Shown here piece after piece: positions 48,309-59,027 of a stretch of DNA of 64,000 bases; positions within the stretch are counted from its first letter, which is position 1; the number at the start of each line of letters is the position of its first letter. The DNA lies in the NCBI GenBank assembly GCA_002733495.1, contig NVVV01000002.1:60861-124860 (forward strand), given 5' to 3'. Source of the stretch: Robiginitomaculum sp. GTDB lineage: Bacteria > Pseudomonadota > Alphaproteobacteria > Caulobacterales > Maricaulaceae. A model generated the notes under the pieces. That model saw nothing but the letters and a program-made list of their open reading frames with translations. It did not search any database and had not been told where the DNA came from. The translations under genes were made by a program, and so were the position numbers.

Positions 48309-50330
48309 ATGGGCCTCGCCCCAAAGCCACAAACTGGCAAATTAACCCCAAATACCATGACCTCCCGCCCGGCCTTTCGCCTGTCTGGAACCATCATTGC
48401 ACCAGGAGATAAATCTGTGTCGCACCGTGCCCTTATTTTGGGTGCACTGGCCGAAGGCACAACATGTGTAACAGGCTTGCTCGAAAGTGATGATGTCTTG
48501 GCCACCGCCGCAACCATGCAGGCATTGGGAGCGGATGTTGTCCAATCCAGCAACGGCACTTGGGAAATCAAAGGTCGGGGTGCCAAGGGATTACAAAGCC
48601 CAAATGCACCGCTTGATTTTGGCAATGCCGGAACCGGAGTACGGTTATGCATGGGCCTAGTGGCCGGGCAGGATATCACAGCAACTTTTGTGGGTGATGA
48701 CAGTCTTTCCCGCCGGCCAATGGGCCGGGTATTGGGACCATTATCCCAAATGGGAGCTCAATCCACCAGTGACGAGAATTGCCTGCCGGTAATCATGCGT
48801 GGCACAAACAACCCGAACCCGGCCCAATACACGCTGGATATAGCCTCCGCGCAGGTTAAATCCGCTCTGTTGCTGGCTGGTCTACGCGCCAATGGGCAAA
48901 CCATTGTCGAAGAGCCGGGTCCCAGTCGGGATCACACTGAAAATATGTTGCGTTCATTTGGTGCCAAAATTGAAACCGTATCACTTTCCAGTGGAGCCAA
49001 GCGCATTTGTCTTAACGGGCCAGTTCAACTTACCGCGCAAAACATCAAAGTACCAGGTGATCCTTCTTCTGCTGCATTTGCCATTGTTGCCGCACTGGTT
49101 GTGCCTGACAGCGATATCACTATTAAAAATGTAATGATCAATCCGACCCGAGATGGATTGATCCGAACGTTAAGCGAAGCCGGATATAATATCAGCCTGC
49201 ACAACCAGCGAGATCAGGGCGGCGAACCGGTCGCAGATGTGTCTGTTGTTTATGGCGCAAAAACCCCTTTGCATCCGCCAGCTGCACGCGCCGTAACCAT
49301 GATCGATGAATACCCCATTTTGATGGTACTCGCCGCCTTCGCCGCAGGTACCAGCCGATTCGACGGCATCGGCGAATTGCGGGTAAAAGAAAGCGATCGC
49401 ATCCAGAAAATGCAAGCGCTGTTGAGCTGCTATGGCGTCCCCACTCAAAGCGGCAAGGATTGGATTGAAATAGAAGGAAGCGGTGCTATTTTTGGTTCCA
49501 TACACGAGTTGCAATCAACTGAACCGTTTAGTGTGTCCGGAGACCATCGAATTGCCATGTCGGCAATGGTTCTCGCTATGGGTGGGTTTTCACCCCTGAC
49601 CATTCAGGGTGCCGAGACAATTGGCACTTCCTATCCAGATTTTGTCGCGGATATGAATCAGTTGGGAGCCAATATATTGACCCACAAGACGCCGATTAGA
49701 TTAGTGATCGCGGTAGATGGACCGTTGGCCTCTGGCAAAGGAACCTTGGCCCGAAAACTGGCTGATCACTTTGACCTGCCCCACATGGATACTGGATTAT
49801 TATATCGTGCCACGGCACGCGCCGCACTGGAACAAGGCACCGAATTGGATAATGAGACTGAAATTGCCCAACTGGCCAGCCAGCTGGATTTTCCAATTTC
49901 AGCAGTTGAGACCCTTCGCACCAACGAAATAGGTGCGGCGGCTTCAAAAGTGGCAGCCCTACCCAAAGTCCGTAAAGCCCTGCTTGAACTGCAACAGAAT
50001 TTTGCTGCAAACCCGGATGGAGCAGTGCTGGATGGCCGCGATATTGGTACAATAGTATGTCCCAATGCGGATATTAAGTTGTGGATTACCGCGTCAGAAC
50101 AAGTGCGAGCCGAACGTCGGAAGCAAGAGTTTGCCAAAAATGGACAAGCCATCACAACCGATATGATGTTGGCTCAATTGCGCGAACGCGATGCCCGGGA
50201 TGGGAAACGCAAAAACTCGCCAATGTACAAGGCTGAAGATGCCCTCTTGATTGATACCAGTAAGTTGAGTATAGACGCGGCGCTCCTAGTCGCCCTTGAA
50301 ACGGTTGAACGGAAACTGGCTGAACGCTGA
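48309..50330 (+). CDS. aroA-cmk: Fused EPSP synthase / cytidylate kinase
   Basis: AroA motifs (PGDKSVSHRALILGALAEG, DYNP-type C-terminal GTSYPDFVADMNQLGA), then IAVDGPLASGKGTLARKLADHFDLPHMDTGLLYRA in the same frame. Confidence 0.9.
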   Translation: MGLAPKPQTGKLTPNTMTSRPAFRLSGTIIAPGDKSVSHRALILGALAEGTTCVTGLLESDDVLATAATMQALGADVVQSSNGTWEIKGRGAKGLQSPNAPLDFGNAGTGVRLCMGLVAGQDITATFVGDDSLSRRPMGRVLGPLSQMGAQSTSDENCLPVIMRGTNNPNPAQYTLDIASAQVKSALLLAGLRANGQTIVEEPGPSRDHTENMLRSFGAKIETVSLSSGAKRICLNGPVQLTAQNIKVPGDPSSAAFAIVAALVVPDSDITIKNVMINPTRDGLIRTLSEAGYNISLHNQRDQGGEPVADVSVVYGAKTPLHPPAARAVTMIDEYPILMVLAAFAAGTSRFDGIGELRVKESDRIQKMQALLSCYGVPTQSGKDWIEIEGSGAIFGSIHELQSTEPFSVSGDHRIAMSAMVLAMGGFSPLTIQGAETIGTSYPDFVADMNQLGANILTHKTPIRLVIAVDGPLASGKGTLARKLADHFDLPHMDTGLLYRATARAALEQGTELDNETEIAQLASQLDFPISAVETLRTNEIGAAASKVAALPKVRKALLELQQNFAANPDGAVLDGRDIGTIVCPNADIKLWITASEQVRAERRKQEFAKNGQAITTDMMLAQLRERDARDGKRKNSPMYKAEDALLIDTSKLSIDAALLVALETVERKLAER

Positions 50331-50473
50331 CCATTTGATGGTGCGCGAAATTCAAACAGCTGGATCCAAAGACTTTGGAACGAAAATCATTCAACTCCAC
50401 ATTGCCGAGACGCGATGAGACCGCCGGATTCAACCGGTTGGCCTATATTTTTTTATGAAAGAACTCACAACCA

Positions 50474-52189
50474 ATGTCTGAAACAGTTTCACCTGAAAAC
50501 TTGAACCCAAGCATCGACGATTTTGCCGCAATGCTTGAAGCTAGCTTTGCTGGTCATGAAGTCCTGGAAGGCCGGGTCGTCAGCGGTCTGGTTACCGCCA
50601 TTGAAAATGAATTTGTCATCGTTGACGTAGGCCTGAAAACCGAAGGACGCATCCCAATGCGTGAGTTTTCAAGCGATGAAAATGCAACGGCAATTGAAGT
50701 CGGTGGGAAAGTGGATGTTTATATCGACCGGGTAGAAAATGCCTTGGGTGATGCCGTTTTGTCTCGCGACAAAGCGCGTCGTGAGGAAGCTTGGGACCGG
50801 ATTGAAAAATCCTATGCCAAAGAAGAACCGGTTGATGGCGCGATTGTTGGTCGAGTCAAAGGCGGGTTTACCGTTGATCTTGGGGGCGCGAATGCGTTTC
50901 TGCCAGGCAGTCAGGTCGATATTCGCCCGGTTCGTGATCTTGGCCCGCTCATGGGTTTGTCGCAGCCATTTGCTGTATTGAAAATGGATCGCCCACGCGG
51001 AAACATCGTTGTTTCCAGACGGGCGATTATGGAAGAATCCCGTGCGGAACAACGCGCCGAGCTGATCAATCAATTGCACGAAGGTGAAGTGCGCGAAGGT
51101 GTTGTTAAAAACATCACCGACTATGGCGCATTTGTCGATCTGGGCGGTATTGATGGCTTGTTGCATGTCACAGACATGAGCTGGCGTCGGGTCAATCACC
51201 CGAGCCAAATCCTCAATGTTGGCGATACGGTTAAAGTTCAAGTTGTCAAAATCAACCCGGAAAGCCAACGCATTTCACTGGGTATGAAACAATTGGAAGC
51301 TGATCCATGGGACGGCGTAGAAGCTAAATACCCACTGAAAGAAAGATTCACGGGTCGGATTACAAATATTACCGAATACGGCGCATTCGTGGAACTGGAA
51401 GCCGGCATTGAAGGCCTAGTTCACGTCAGTGAAATGAGCTGGACCAAGAAAAATGTTCACCCGGGCAAAATTGTTTCTACCTCTCAAGAAGTGGAAGTTG
51501 TCGTTCTTGAGGTTGATGCCGAAAAACGCAGAATTTCACTGGGGATCAAGCAATGTGCTGATAATCCTTGGAATTCATTCGCAAAAGACAACCCAATTGG
51601 CTCCACCGTCACCGGTGAAGTTCGCAATATCACTGAATTTGGTTTGTTTGTTGGCTTGGACGGAATGATCGACGGCATGGTTCACCTTTCTGATCTGGAT
51701 TGGGATCGATCCGGCGACGAAGCTCTAGCCACCTATAAAAAAGGCGACACTGTTTCGGCTAAGGTTCTGGATATTGATACCGAGAAAGAGCGTGTTTCCC
51801 TCGGCATCAAGCAATTGGAAAAAGATCCGACTGATGACAGCAGCTTCAAGCGCGGTGCTGCCGTGACCTGTATCGTCAGTGAAATTACATCTGGTGGCAT
51901 CGAAGTGACCTTAGGTGACGACAACAAGGTAAAAGCCTTTATCCGCAAATCAGACCTGTCCCGGGATCGTTCGGAACAACGTCCAGAGCGTTATGCTGTT
52001 GGTGACCGTCTGGATGCCAAGATTACCAATGTCGACAAGGCTTCACGTCGCCTTTCATTGTCGATCAAAGCATTGGAAATGGCCCAAGAAAAAGAAGCGA
52101 TCGAACAATATGGTTCTTCAGACTCTGGCGCATCATTGGGCGATATCCTTGGCGAAGCACTGAAAGGTGCCTCCGATAGCGACGACTAA
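50474..52189 (+). CDS. rpsA: 30S ribosomal protein S1
   Basis: Multiple S1 repeats ([29 protein letters not shown] and others), downstream of cmk. Confidence 0.97.
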   Translation: MSETVSPENLNPSIDDFAAMLEASFAGHEVLEGRVVSGLVTAIENEFVIVDVGLKTEGRIPMREFSSDENATAIEVGGKVDVYIDRVENALGDAVLSRDKARREEAWDRIEKSYAKEEPVDGAIVGRVKGGFTVDLGGANAFLPGSQVDIRPVRDLGPLMGLSQPFAVLKMDRPRGNIVVSRRAIMEESRAEQRAELINQLHEGEVREGVVKNITDYGAFVDLGGIDGLLHVTDMSWRRVNHPSQILNVGDTVKVQVVKINPESQRISLGMKQLEADPWDGVEAKYPLKERFTGRITNITEYGAFVELEAGIEGLVHVSEMSWTKKNVHPGKIVSTSQEVEVVVLEVDAEKRRISLGIKQCADNPWNSFAKDNPIGSTVTGEVRNITEFGLFVGLDGMIDGMVHLSDLDWDRSGDEALATYKKGDTVSAKVLDIDTEKERVSLGIKQLEKDPTDDSSFKRGAAVTCIVSEITSGGIEVTLGDDNKVKAFIRKSDLSRDRSEQRPERYAVGDRLDAKITNVDKASRRLSLSIKALEMAQEKEAIEQYGSSDSGASLGDILGEALKGASDSDD

Positions 52190-52210
52190 CGTCCTTCACA
52201 TATTCTTGGA

Positions 52211-52237
52211 AAAGGGTCGGCAATGCCGACCCTTTTT
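52211..52237 (+). terminator. rpsA terminator
   Basis: AAGGGTCGGC-AAT-GCCGACCCTT followed by T run. Confidence 0.85.
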
Positions 52238-52344
52238 TATGTGCCAACAAACTTACTTTACACAAAAGCTTATTGACGAGCACAAGGCCAAGGTGTCAGC
52301 TTCACAACCAGAAATTAAACCACGCTGACAGGAACCGTTTCCCC

Positions 52345-52635
52345 ATGATCAAGTCCGAACTTATTGAACAGTTGACCGACGAAAACCCGCATTTGTATCA
52401 GCGAGATATCGAACGAATTGTAGCAACAATCTTTGATGAGATCACCGAGTCTCTGGAACAAGGTGGCCGTGTGGAATTGCGTGGTTTTGGTGCATTTTCA
52501 GTTCGTCATCGCGGACCGAGAATCGGGCGAAACCCACGTTCCGGCGAGTCGGTTAAAGTTGCGGCTAAATCTGTCCCGTTTTTCAAAGCCGGCAAAGAAT
52601 TGCGCGAACGCGTTGATGCCTCCCGCCAAGCCTGA
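52345..52635 (+). CDS. ihfB: Integration host factor beta subunit
   Basis: [10 protein letters not shown]...[28 protein letters not shown], canonical position after rpsA. Confidence 0.95.
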   Translation: MIKSELIEQLTDENPHLYQRDIERIVATIFDEITESLEQGGRVELRGFGAFSVRHRGPRIGRNPRSGESVKVAAKSVPFFKAGKELRERVDASRQA

Positions 52636-52717
52636 AGCAATCCAAAATTAAAATACCGGTGATTTGTTGCACCGTATAATTGCCTTGAAACCAAGGTAAA
52701 ACAGAGCGGAGAAACTC

Positions 52718-53134
52718 ATGCTCAAAGAATTCAAAGAATTTGCCATGCGCGGCAATGTGATGGATATGGCCATCGGTATCGTCATCGGGGCAGCCTTCAG
52801 CCCGATTATCAAGTCACTGGTCAGTGATGTGATCATGCCACCGATTGGCTTGTTGATGGGCGGAATTGATTTCAGCAATTTGCTGATCTCACTGGATGGC
52901 AATCATTACGACACATTGGCTGCGGCCAAAGAAGCCGGGGCCGCCACCATAAATTATGGCTCCTTCATCAACACCGTGGTGAACTTCATTATTGTGGCCT
53001 TCGCCATCTTCATACTGATCAAAGCCATGAATACTGCCAAGAAAAAAGAGGAAGAGGCCCCGGCGAAACCAACGCCACCACCCGCCCAGGAAGTATTGCT
53101 TGGTGAAATCCGCGACCTTCTAAAAAAGAAATAA
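52718..53134 (+). CDS. mscL: Large-conductance mechanosensitive channel
   Basis: [44 protein letters not shown]. Confidence 0.96.
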   Translation: MLKEFKEFAMRGNVMDMAIGIVIGAAFSPIIKSLVSDVIMPPIGLLMGGIDFSNLLISLDGNHYDTLAAAKEAGAATINYGSFINTVVNFIIVAFAIFILIKAMNTAKKKEEEAPAKPTPPPAQEVLLGEIRDLLKKK

Positions 53135-53158
53135 ACCCAATCGGGTTTGACAAATGTA

Positions 53159-53189
53159 GGGGCACCGGTCATTGGCTGGTGCCCTTTTT
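53159..53189 (+). terminator. mscL terminator
   Basis: GGGCACC...GGTGCCC stem followed by TTTTTA. Confidence 0.75.
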
Positions 53190-53203
53190 ATTGGAAGAAC
53201 AAT

Positions 53204-53848
53204 ATGGCCATTGCGATCAAAATTTGCGGGATCACAGAACTAACTGGTTTGGCTGCGGCATTGGATGCTGGAATTGATCGAATTGGCCTAATGTTTGCGC
53301 CAAACAGCCCCAGATTGATCAATCTGAACGTAGCTAACGAACTGGCCGAAACCGCACGCGGCAAAGCGACCATCATCGCCGTGTTATCAAATCCCGGCGA
53401 CAAACTCGTTGCTCGTATTACCCAAGACTTGCGCCCGGATTTTCTGCAATTACACGGCAAAGAAACACCGGACCGGGTTCGCAGTTTATGGAAACAGCAT
53501 CATATCCCGATCATTAAGGCATTTGCAGTATCCCAAACCAGAGACATTGCCGACGCACAAAGATATGCGCGAACTGCGGCAGAGTTTCTGTTTGATGCAA
53601 AACCGGCCAGCGATGAAAATCGAACTGGCGGGTTTGGTCAGGCATTTGACTGGTCATTGCTGCAAGATGCCAACCCAGCCCGGCCGTGGATGTTAGCCGG
53701 CGGGCTAAATCCCGAAAATGTCGGGGCTGCAATTGATATCTGCTCACCAACAATGGTCGATGTCTCCTCTGGTGTAGAAAGCGCACCTGGCGTAAAAGAC
53801 CCGGCGCTGGTGGCTCAATTTTGTACCGCAGTGCGAACAAAAAGATAA
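53204..53848 (+). CDS. trpF: Phosphoribosylanthranilate isomerase
   Basis: [54 protein letters not shown]. Confidence 0.95.
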   Translation: MAIAIKICGITELTGLAAALDAGIDRIGLMFAPNSPRLINLNVANELAETARGKATIIAVLSNPGDKLVARITQDLRPDFLQLHGKETPDRVRSLWKQHHIPIIKAFAVSQTRDIADAQRYARTAAEFLFDAKPASDENRTGGFGQAFDWSLLQDANPARPWMLAGGLNPENVGAAIDICSPTMVDVSSGVESAPGVKDPALVAQFCTAVRTKR

Positions 53849-53852
53849 AATT

Positions 53853-55061
53853 ATGACTAAGCGAAATTGGCAAAAAGAACCAGATGAAGCAGGCAGGTTT
53901 GGCACATTCGGTGGACGGTATGTCCCCGAAACCCTGATGCCATTGGTGCTGGAATTGGAACAGGTCTGGGAAAACGCCAAAACTGATCCCGCTTTTCAAA
54001 CAGAACTTGATGGCTTGCTCAAAGACTATGTTGGTCGACCCAGCGCTATTTATCATGCAGAGCGTCTGTCGACACATTTTGGCGGCGCAAAGATTTGGTT
54101 CAAACGCGATGAATTAAACCATACTGGCGCCCATAAGATCAATAATTGTTTGGGACAGGTATTGCTGGCCAAACGAATGGGTAAAACCCGGATTATTGCC
54201 GAAACAGGCGCTGGCCAACACGGTGTGGCAACCGCAACTGTTGCGGCCAGATTTGGCTTGAAATGCGTTGTGTTCATGGGTGAAACCGACATTGAACGGC
54301 AAAAACCAAATGTATTTCGGATGAAATTATTGGGTGCCGAAATCGTCCCGGTTACCTCGGGCACCGGGACTCTAAAAGATGCCATGAACGAAGCACTGCG
54401 CGATTGGGTGACCCATGTCCATGATACCTTTTATGTGATCGGTACCGTTGCCGGACCGCACCCATACCCAACATTGGTCCGGGATTTTCAATCGGTGATT
54501 GGCCGCGAAGCTCGTGCCCAGATACTGGAGCGCGAAGGTCGTTTGCCTGATGCTTGCGTCGCCTGCATTGGTGGTGGCTCGAATGCCATGGGCCTGTTTT
54601 ATCCGTTTCTCGAAGACGAGGGCGTCCGCTTAATCGGCGTTGAAGCTGCCGGTAAGGGCATTGAAACCGGTCAGCACGCAGCCTCGCTAACCGGTGGGCA
54701 GCCGGGTATTTTACATGGCAACCGCACCTATCTATTACAGGATGATGACGGGCAAATCGCCGATGCACACTCTATCTCTGCCGGACTTGATTATCCGGGC
54801 ATTGGCCCGGAGCACTCTTTTTTGCACGAACTTGGTCGGGCCGAATATATATCTGCAACCGACGCCGAAGCATTGGACGCTTTTCAGCTTTGCACACGAT
54901 TGGAAGGGATCATTCCAGCTTTGGAGCCAGCTCATGCCTTGGCGCGGGTGGGTGATCTGGCCAAGGAACTGGGACCCGACGGGTTGATCCTGATGAATAT
55001 GTGCGGACGAGGCGACAAGGATGTCTTTGCCGTAGCCGGGCATTTGGGGATCGAAATATGA
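53853..55061 (+). CDS. trpB: Tryptophan synthase beta subunit
   Basis: [40 protein letters not shown]. Confidence 0.98.
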   Translation: MTKRNWQKEPDEAGRFGTFGGRYVPETLMPLVLELEQVWENAKTDPAFQTELDGLLKDYVGRPSAIYHAERLSTHFGGAKIWFKRDELNHTGAHKINNCLGQVLLAKRMGKTRIIAETGAGQHGVATATVAARFGLKCVVFMGETDIERQKPNVFRMKLLGAEIVPVTSGTGTLKDAMNEALRDWVTHVHDTFYVIGTVAGPHPYPTLVRDFQSVIGREARAQILEREGRLPDACVACIGGGSNAMGLFYPFLEDEGVRLIGVEAAGKGIETGQHAASLTGGQPGILHGNRTYLLQDDDGQIADAHSISAGLDYPGIGPEHSFLHELGRAEYISATDAEALDAFQLCTRLEGIIPALEPAHALARVGDLAKELGPDGLILMNMCGRGDKDVFAVAGHLGIEI

Positions 55062-55855
55062 GTATCGCCCGCATATCTGATACTTTTGCTAAATGTACAG
55101 CCAAACAACAAAGTACATTTGTCGCGTACATGATGGCCGGTGATCCGGATATCGCCGCCTCTCGTGAATTGCTGCTTGGCCTTCCCGGTGCCGGTGCTGA
55201 TATTGTCGAGTTGGGTATGCCATTTTCTGACCCCGTAGCCGAAGGCCCAACCATCCAATTGGCCGCCGAGCGGGCATTGATCGCCAAAACCAAAATGGCC
55301 GACGTGCTAAAGCTAGCTACAGAGTTTCGTCAAAAACACCCGGACACCCCCTTGATCCTGATGGGCTATGCCAATCCAATTCACTTTATGGGTTGGGATA
55401 AATTTGCGGAAGCCGCTGCAAAATCCGGGGTTGATGGGGTAATTGTGGTTGACTTACCACCGGAAGAGGCCGAGCCACTTTCTCTTGCCTTGACGGACAA
55501 TGACATTGCGTTGATCCGCCTGATTGCACCCACCACCAAGGGCGCACGGTTGGAGCAGGTACTGCGCGGCGTCAGTGGCTTTGTCTATTACGTATCCATT
55601 ACCGGCATTACCGGTGCCGCCGTCCCACAGAGCGATCAGGTGGCAGAGGCAGTTCGGTCCATTCGAAAAATCTCTAACCTGCCAGTTGCAGTCGGGTTCG
55701 GCGTTCGCACCCCACAAACTGCCCGGGAAATTGCCAAAGCAGCTGATGGGGTCGTGGTTGGTAGCGCGATTGTTGCGGCAATGGCAGAAGATGGCGTAAA
55801 AGCTGCCTTGGCGATTACGGCAACCTTGGCCGATGCCACCCACGGCAAGGTCTAG
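55058..55855 (+). CDS. trpA: Tryptophan synthase alpha subunit
   Basis: [38 protein letters not shown] overlap with trpB. Confidence 0.97.
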   Translation: MSIARISDTFAKCTAKQQSTFVAYMMAGDPDIAASRELLLGLPGAGADIVELGMPFSDPVAEGPTIQLAAERALIAKTKMADVLKLATEFRQKHPDTPLILMGYANPIHFMGWDKFAEAAAKSGVDGVIVVDLPPEEAEPLSLALTDNDIALIRLIAPTTKGARLEQVLRGVSGFVYYVSITGITGAAVPQSDQVAEAVRSIRKISNLPVAVGFGVRTPQTAREIAKAADGVVVGSAIVAAMAEDGVKAALAITATLADATHGKV

Positions 55856-55908
55856 ACGCAGTTCGCGATGCTCTGCTAAACTGTTCATGAGCTTTACAGG
55901 ATCGACAA

Positions 55909-56358
55909 ATGAGAAAAACCACCGCTATTTTTACCGGACTTATCGTAGCTTTTGCCTTTTCTGCGAATGCTGCACCGCTTGATGTTGCCGGGCTTTGGCT
56001 AACCCAGTCTGGCACGGGTCATGTCAAAATTGCCGATTGCGGCGATGGAACGCCTTGCGGCAAACTCGTATGGATTGAAGGGCCAGATGCGGCTGCTCAA
56101 CGGGACAACAACAACCCGGATACCACCTTGCGAGATCAACCTATTGTCGGACTACAATTGCTTTGGGGCTTCAAAGAACGATCCAGTAATTGGGCCAAAG
56201 GTAAAATTTACAGCCCGGAAAAAGGCAAAACCTATCGTTCAACTATTAAACTCATGGATGAGAACACGTTACAGGTCAAAGGTTGTGTTGGTCCTTTTTG
56301 CCAAGCCCAAACTTGGACCCGGGTTGAGCCAATGACTGCGGTAGGCGGGCAACCCTAA
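55909..56358 (+). CDS. DUF2147 exported protein
   Basis: Signal peptide; VAGLWLTQSGTGHVKIADCGDGTPCGKLVWIEGPDA. Confidence 0.85.
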   Translation: MRKTTAIFTGLIVAFAFSANAAPLDVAGLWLTQSGTGHVKIADCGDGTPCGKLVWIEGPDAAAQRDNNNPDTTLRDQPIVGLQLLWGFKERSSNWAKGKIYSPEKGKTYRSTIKLMDENTLQVKGCVGPFCQAQTWTRVEPMTAVGGQP

Positions 56359-56423
56359 CCTCTAGATTTTTATTGCAACTGACCTTTTTTTGAAGATCAA
56401 TTAGAAAGAGCAAAGACCCCCCA

Positions 56424-57278
56424 ATGAATTGGCTCGATAAATTAACCCCGCCGGGAATGAAAAAAATGTTCTCGAAGCGGGACACGCCGGAAAACCTTTG
56501 GATCAAATGTCCATTGTCTGGCGAGATGGTATTTCATCAAGATCTCACGGCTGGTCTGCATGTAACCCCAGCGGGGCACCACATGCGAATTGGGCCAGAG
56601 CTTCGCTTTTTGTATACGTTTGACGATGGAAAATGGGACGATGTGGAACTGCCGCCAGTTCCTGCGGATCCATTGAAATTTCGCGATCATAAAAAATATA
56701 CGGATCGCTTAAAAGCGGCACGAGCCAAAACTGGAGATACCGACGCGGTTCGAGTTGCGGTTGGGAAAATTAACGGCATTGAATCTGTGGTATTTGCTCA
56801 AAACTTCAGCTTTATGGGCGGCTCGCTCGGCATGGCATCCGGCGAAGGGTTCATTCGCGCCGCAGAGGAAGCCGTCCGACGTAAACTGCCCTTGATCGCT
56901 TTTACCTCGGCTGGCGGTGCGCGCATGCAAGAAGGCGCATTGTCGTTGATGCAAATGCCACGAACTACCTTGGCGTTAAATGATCTACGCAATGCCAAAT
57001 TGCCCTATATTGTGGTTTTGGCTGACCCGACCACGGGGGGCGTTACCGCCTCTTTTGCCATGTTGGGCGATGTACATCTGGCTGAACCGCGCGCTTTGAT
57101 CTGCTTTGCCGGACCTCGGGTGATTGAACAAACCATTCGGGAAAAACTACCCGAAGGATTTCAACGGGCCGAGTATCTGATGGAAAAAGGCATGATTGAT
57201 GCCGTGGTGAGCCGTCAGGATATCCCTACGGCGCTGGGTCGATATTTACGGGTTTTGCTCAGAAGGCCCGCTGCGTGA
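56424..57278 (+). CDS. accD: Acetyl-CoA carboxylase carboxyltransferase beta subunit
   Basis: [66 protein letters not shown]. Confidence 0.95.
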   Translation: MNWLDKLTPPGMKKMFSKRDTPENLWIKCPLSGEMVFHQDLTAGLHVTPAGHHMRIGPELRFLYTFDDGKWDDVELPPVPADPLKFRDHKKYTDRLKAARAKTGDTDAVRVAVGKINGIESVVFAQNFSFMGGSLGMASGEGFIRAAEEAVRRKLPLIAFTSAGGARMQEGALSLMQMPRTTLALNDLRNAKLPYIVVLADPTTGGVTASFAMLGDVHLAEPRALICFAGPRVIEQTIREKLPEGFQRAEYLMEKGMIDAVVSRQDIPTALGRYLRVLLRRPAA

Positions 57279-58579
57279 ATGCGCGTCAATCGATCTCAGC
57301 GACTTTAACTCGCTTTGGAAAACTACACGATAAAGACATAGACCTTGGCTTGGGTCGAATGCACAAATTACTGGAACGCTGCGGCAATCCTCATTTGTCA
57401 TTGCCGCCCACTATCCATGTGGCCGGCAGTAATGGCAAAGGCTCTACCATTGCTTTTTTGGCCGCAATGACCAAGCAACAAGGTCTGCAATGTCATGTGC
57501 ACACCAGCCCGCATTTACAACGATTAAATGAACGCTACCAATTGGCCGGGCAGCAAATATCGGATGCAGCACTGGCCGAGTTGCTGCACGAGGTTGAGAA
57601 CATCAACCGGGGCGACCCAGCCACGGTTTTTGAGCTACTCACCTTGGCGATGTTTATTGCATTTTCACGAGAACCGGCTGACCTAGCCATCATTGAAGTT
57701 GGTCTTGGCGGGGAACTAGATGCAACCAATTGCATCCAGAGGCCCACATTAAGTCTAATCACGCCAATAGCCCTGGAGCATACCGACTGGCTGGGTAAGG
57801 AGCTGTCCGGGATTGCTCAAGCCAAAGCCGGGATCATCAAACCAGATTGCCCAGTTTTTTCAGCCCGGCAACCAGACGAAGCCCATGCCATCTTGCAAAA
57901 AACGGCGGCAAGACAACGTGCAGAATTCAAAACATCCGGTGAACATTTTCAATGTTGGCAGGAAGACGGGCATTTGCTCTGGCAAAATGACGATGTTTTA
58001 CTCGATCTGCCTTTGCCATCACTGCCCGGCCAACATCAAATTGAAAATGCAGACTTAGCCATTGCCGCCGCTATTTCGCTGGGCTGGGGTGAACAAGCCA
58101 TTGCCGAAGGCCTGAAAACAGCAAACTGGCCCGGGCGATTGCAATCGGTAAAACCATTTTCACCACTGGGACCAGAAGCGGAAGTTTGGTTGGATGGCGC
58201 CCACAACCCGCACGCGGCACAAGCTCTGGCCATTTTTCTGCAACAGCGTCAGCAAAGAACCCCAGCCAATTTGCACTTGGTTTTTGCCATGCAACGCACC
58301 AAAGACGTGGCTGGATTTCTAGGGCCCTTATTGGATTTGTCCCCACATATACATGTAGTGCCCTTGCCGAGCGCGCCCTCACCAGTTTCCCCTTTGGAAC
58401 TTATGGAAAAAGTGGCGGCTACTGGCCTGAAAGTGACCGTTCATGCAGGGTTGGAAGATGCCTTGGCTCAATTGCCATCTGACCGGGTCCGCCTGTTGGT
58501 GACCGGCTCATTGTATCTAATTGGCAACTTTCTCGATTTGGCAAATAAAAATGCCCGCCCGAAGGCAGGCATTTCATAA
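57275..58579 (+). CDS. folC: Folylpolyglutamate/dihydrofolate synthase
   Basis: [46 protein letters not shown]. Confidence 0.95.
   Translation: MNARQSISATLTRFGKLHDKDIDLGLGRMHKLLERCGNPHLSLPPTIHVAGSNGKGSTIAFLAAMTKQQGLQCHVHTSPHLQRLNERYQLAGQQISDAALAELLHEVENINRGDPATVFELLTLAMFIAFSREPADLAIIEVGLGGELDATNCIQRPTLSLITPIALEHTDWLGKELSGIAQAKAGIIKPDCPVFSARQPDEAHAILQKTAARQRAEFKTSGEHFQCWQEDGHLLWQNDDVLLDLPLPSLPGQHQIENADLAIAAAISLGWGEQAIAEGLKTANWPGRLQSVKPFSPLGPEAEVWLDGAHNPHAAQALAIFLQQRQQRTPANLHLVFAMQRTKDVAGFLGPLLDLSPHIHVVPLPSAPSPVSPLELMEKVAATGLKVTVHAGLEDALAQLPSDRVRLLVTGSLYLIGNFLDLANKNARPKAGIS
58549..58577. terminator. Hairpin shared by convergent folC and trxA
   Basis: ATGCCCGCC-CGAA-GGCAGGCAT between/over the convergent gene ends. 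Confidence 0.5.
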
Positions 58580-58597
58580 CAATCAACGCCAATTGGT

Positions 58598-58927
58598 TCA
58601 GGCGGCAGAAACAGCCGAGTTCAGCCAATCCGCAATTTTGCTTTTTGGCATGGCACCGACTTTGGTCGCAGAAACTTGTCCACCACTGAACAGCATCAGA
58701 GTGGGAACGCCGCGCACACCATATTTGCTCGGGATACCTGGATTTTCGTCAATATTGACCTTGGCAATGGTGACTTTACCAGCCATTTCGCCGGAAAGCT
58801 CTTCCAGTGCCGGGCCTATCTGCTTGCAGGGGCCGCACCATTCAGCCCAAAAATCTACCAGAACCGGTCCGTTTGCATTCAATACTTCCGATTCAAAATT
58901 TTCGTCACTTACTGCGATGGTTGGCAT
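58598..58927 (-). CDS. trxA: Thioredoxin
   Basis: [33 protein letters not shown]. Confidence 0.97.
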   Translation of the reverse strand: MPTIAVSDENFESEVLNANGPVLVDFWAEWCGPCKQIGPALEELSGEMAGKVTIAKVNIDENPGIPSKYGVRGVPTLMLFSGGQVSATKVGAMPKSKIADWLNSAVSAA

Positions 58928-59027
58928 AGTACTCTCCTTTTGGCAGATAAACTGCAATTTTCAGCGAAATAATATTCCCGCCTGACTGCTAGCTAGTGTT
59001 GCAGGCCCCAAACGTCAAGACACAAGC

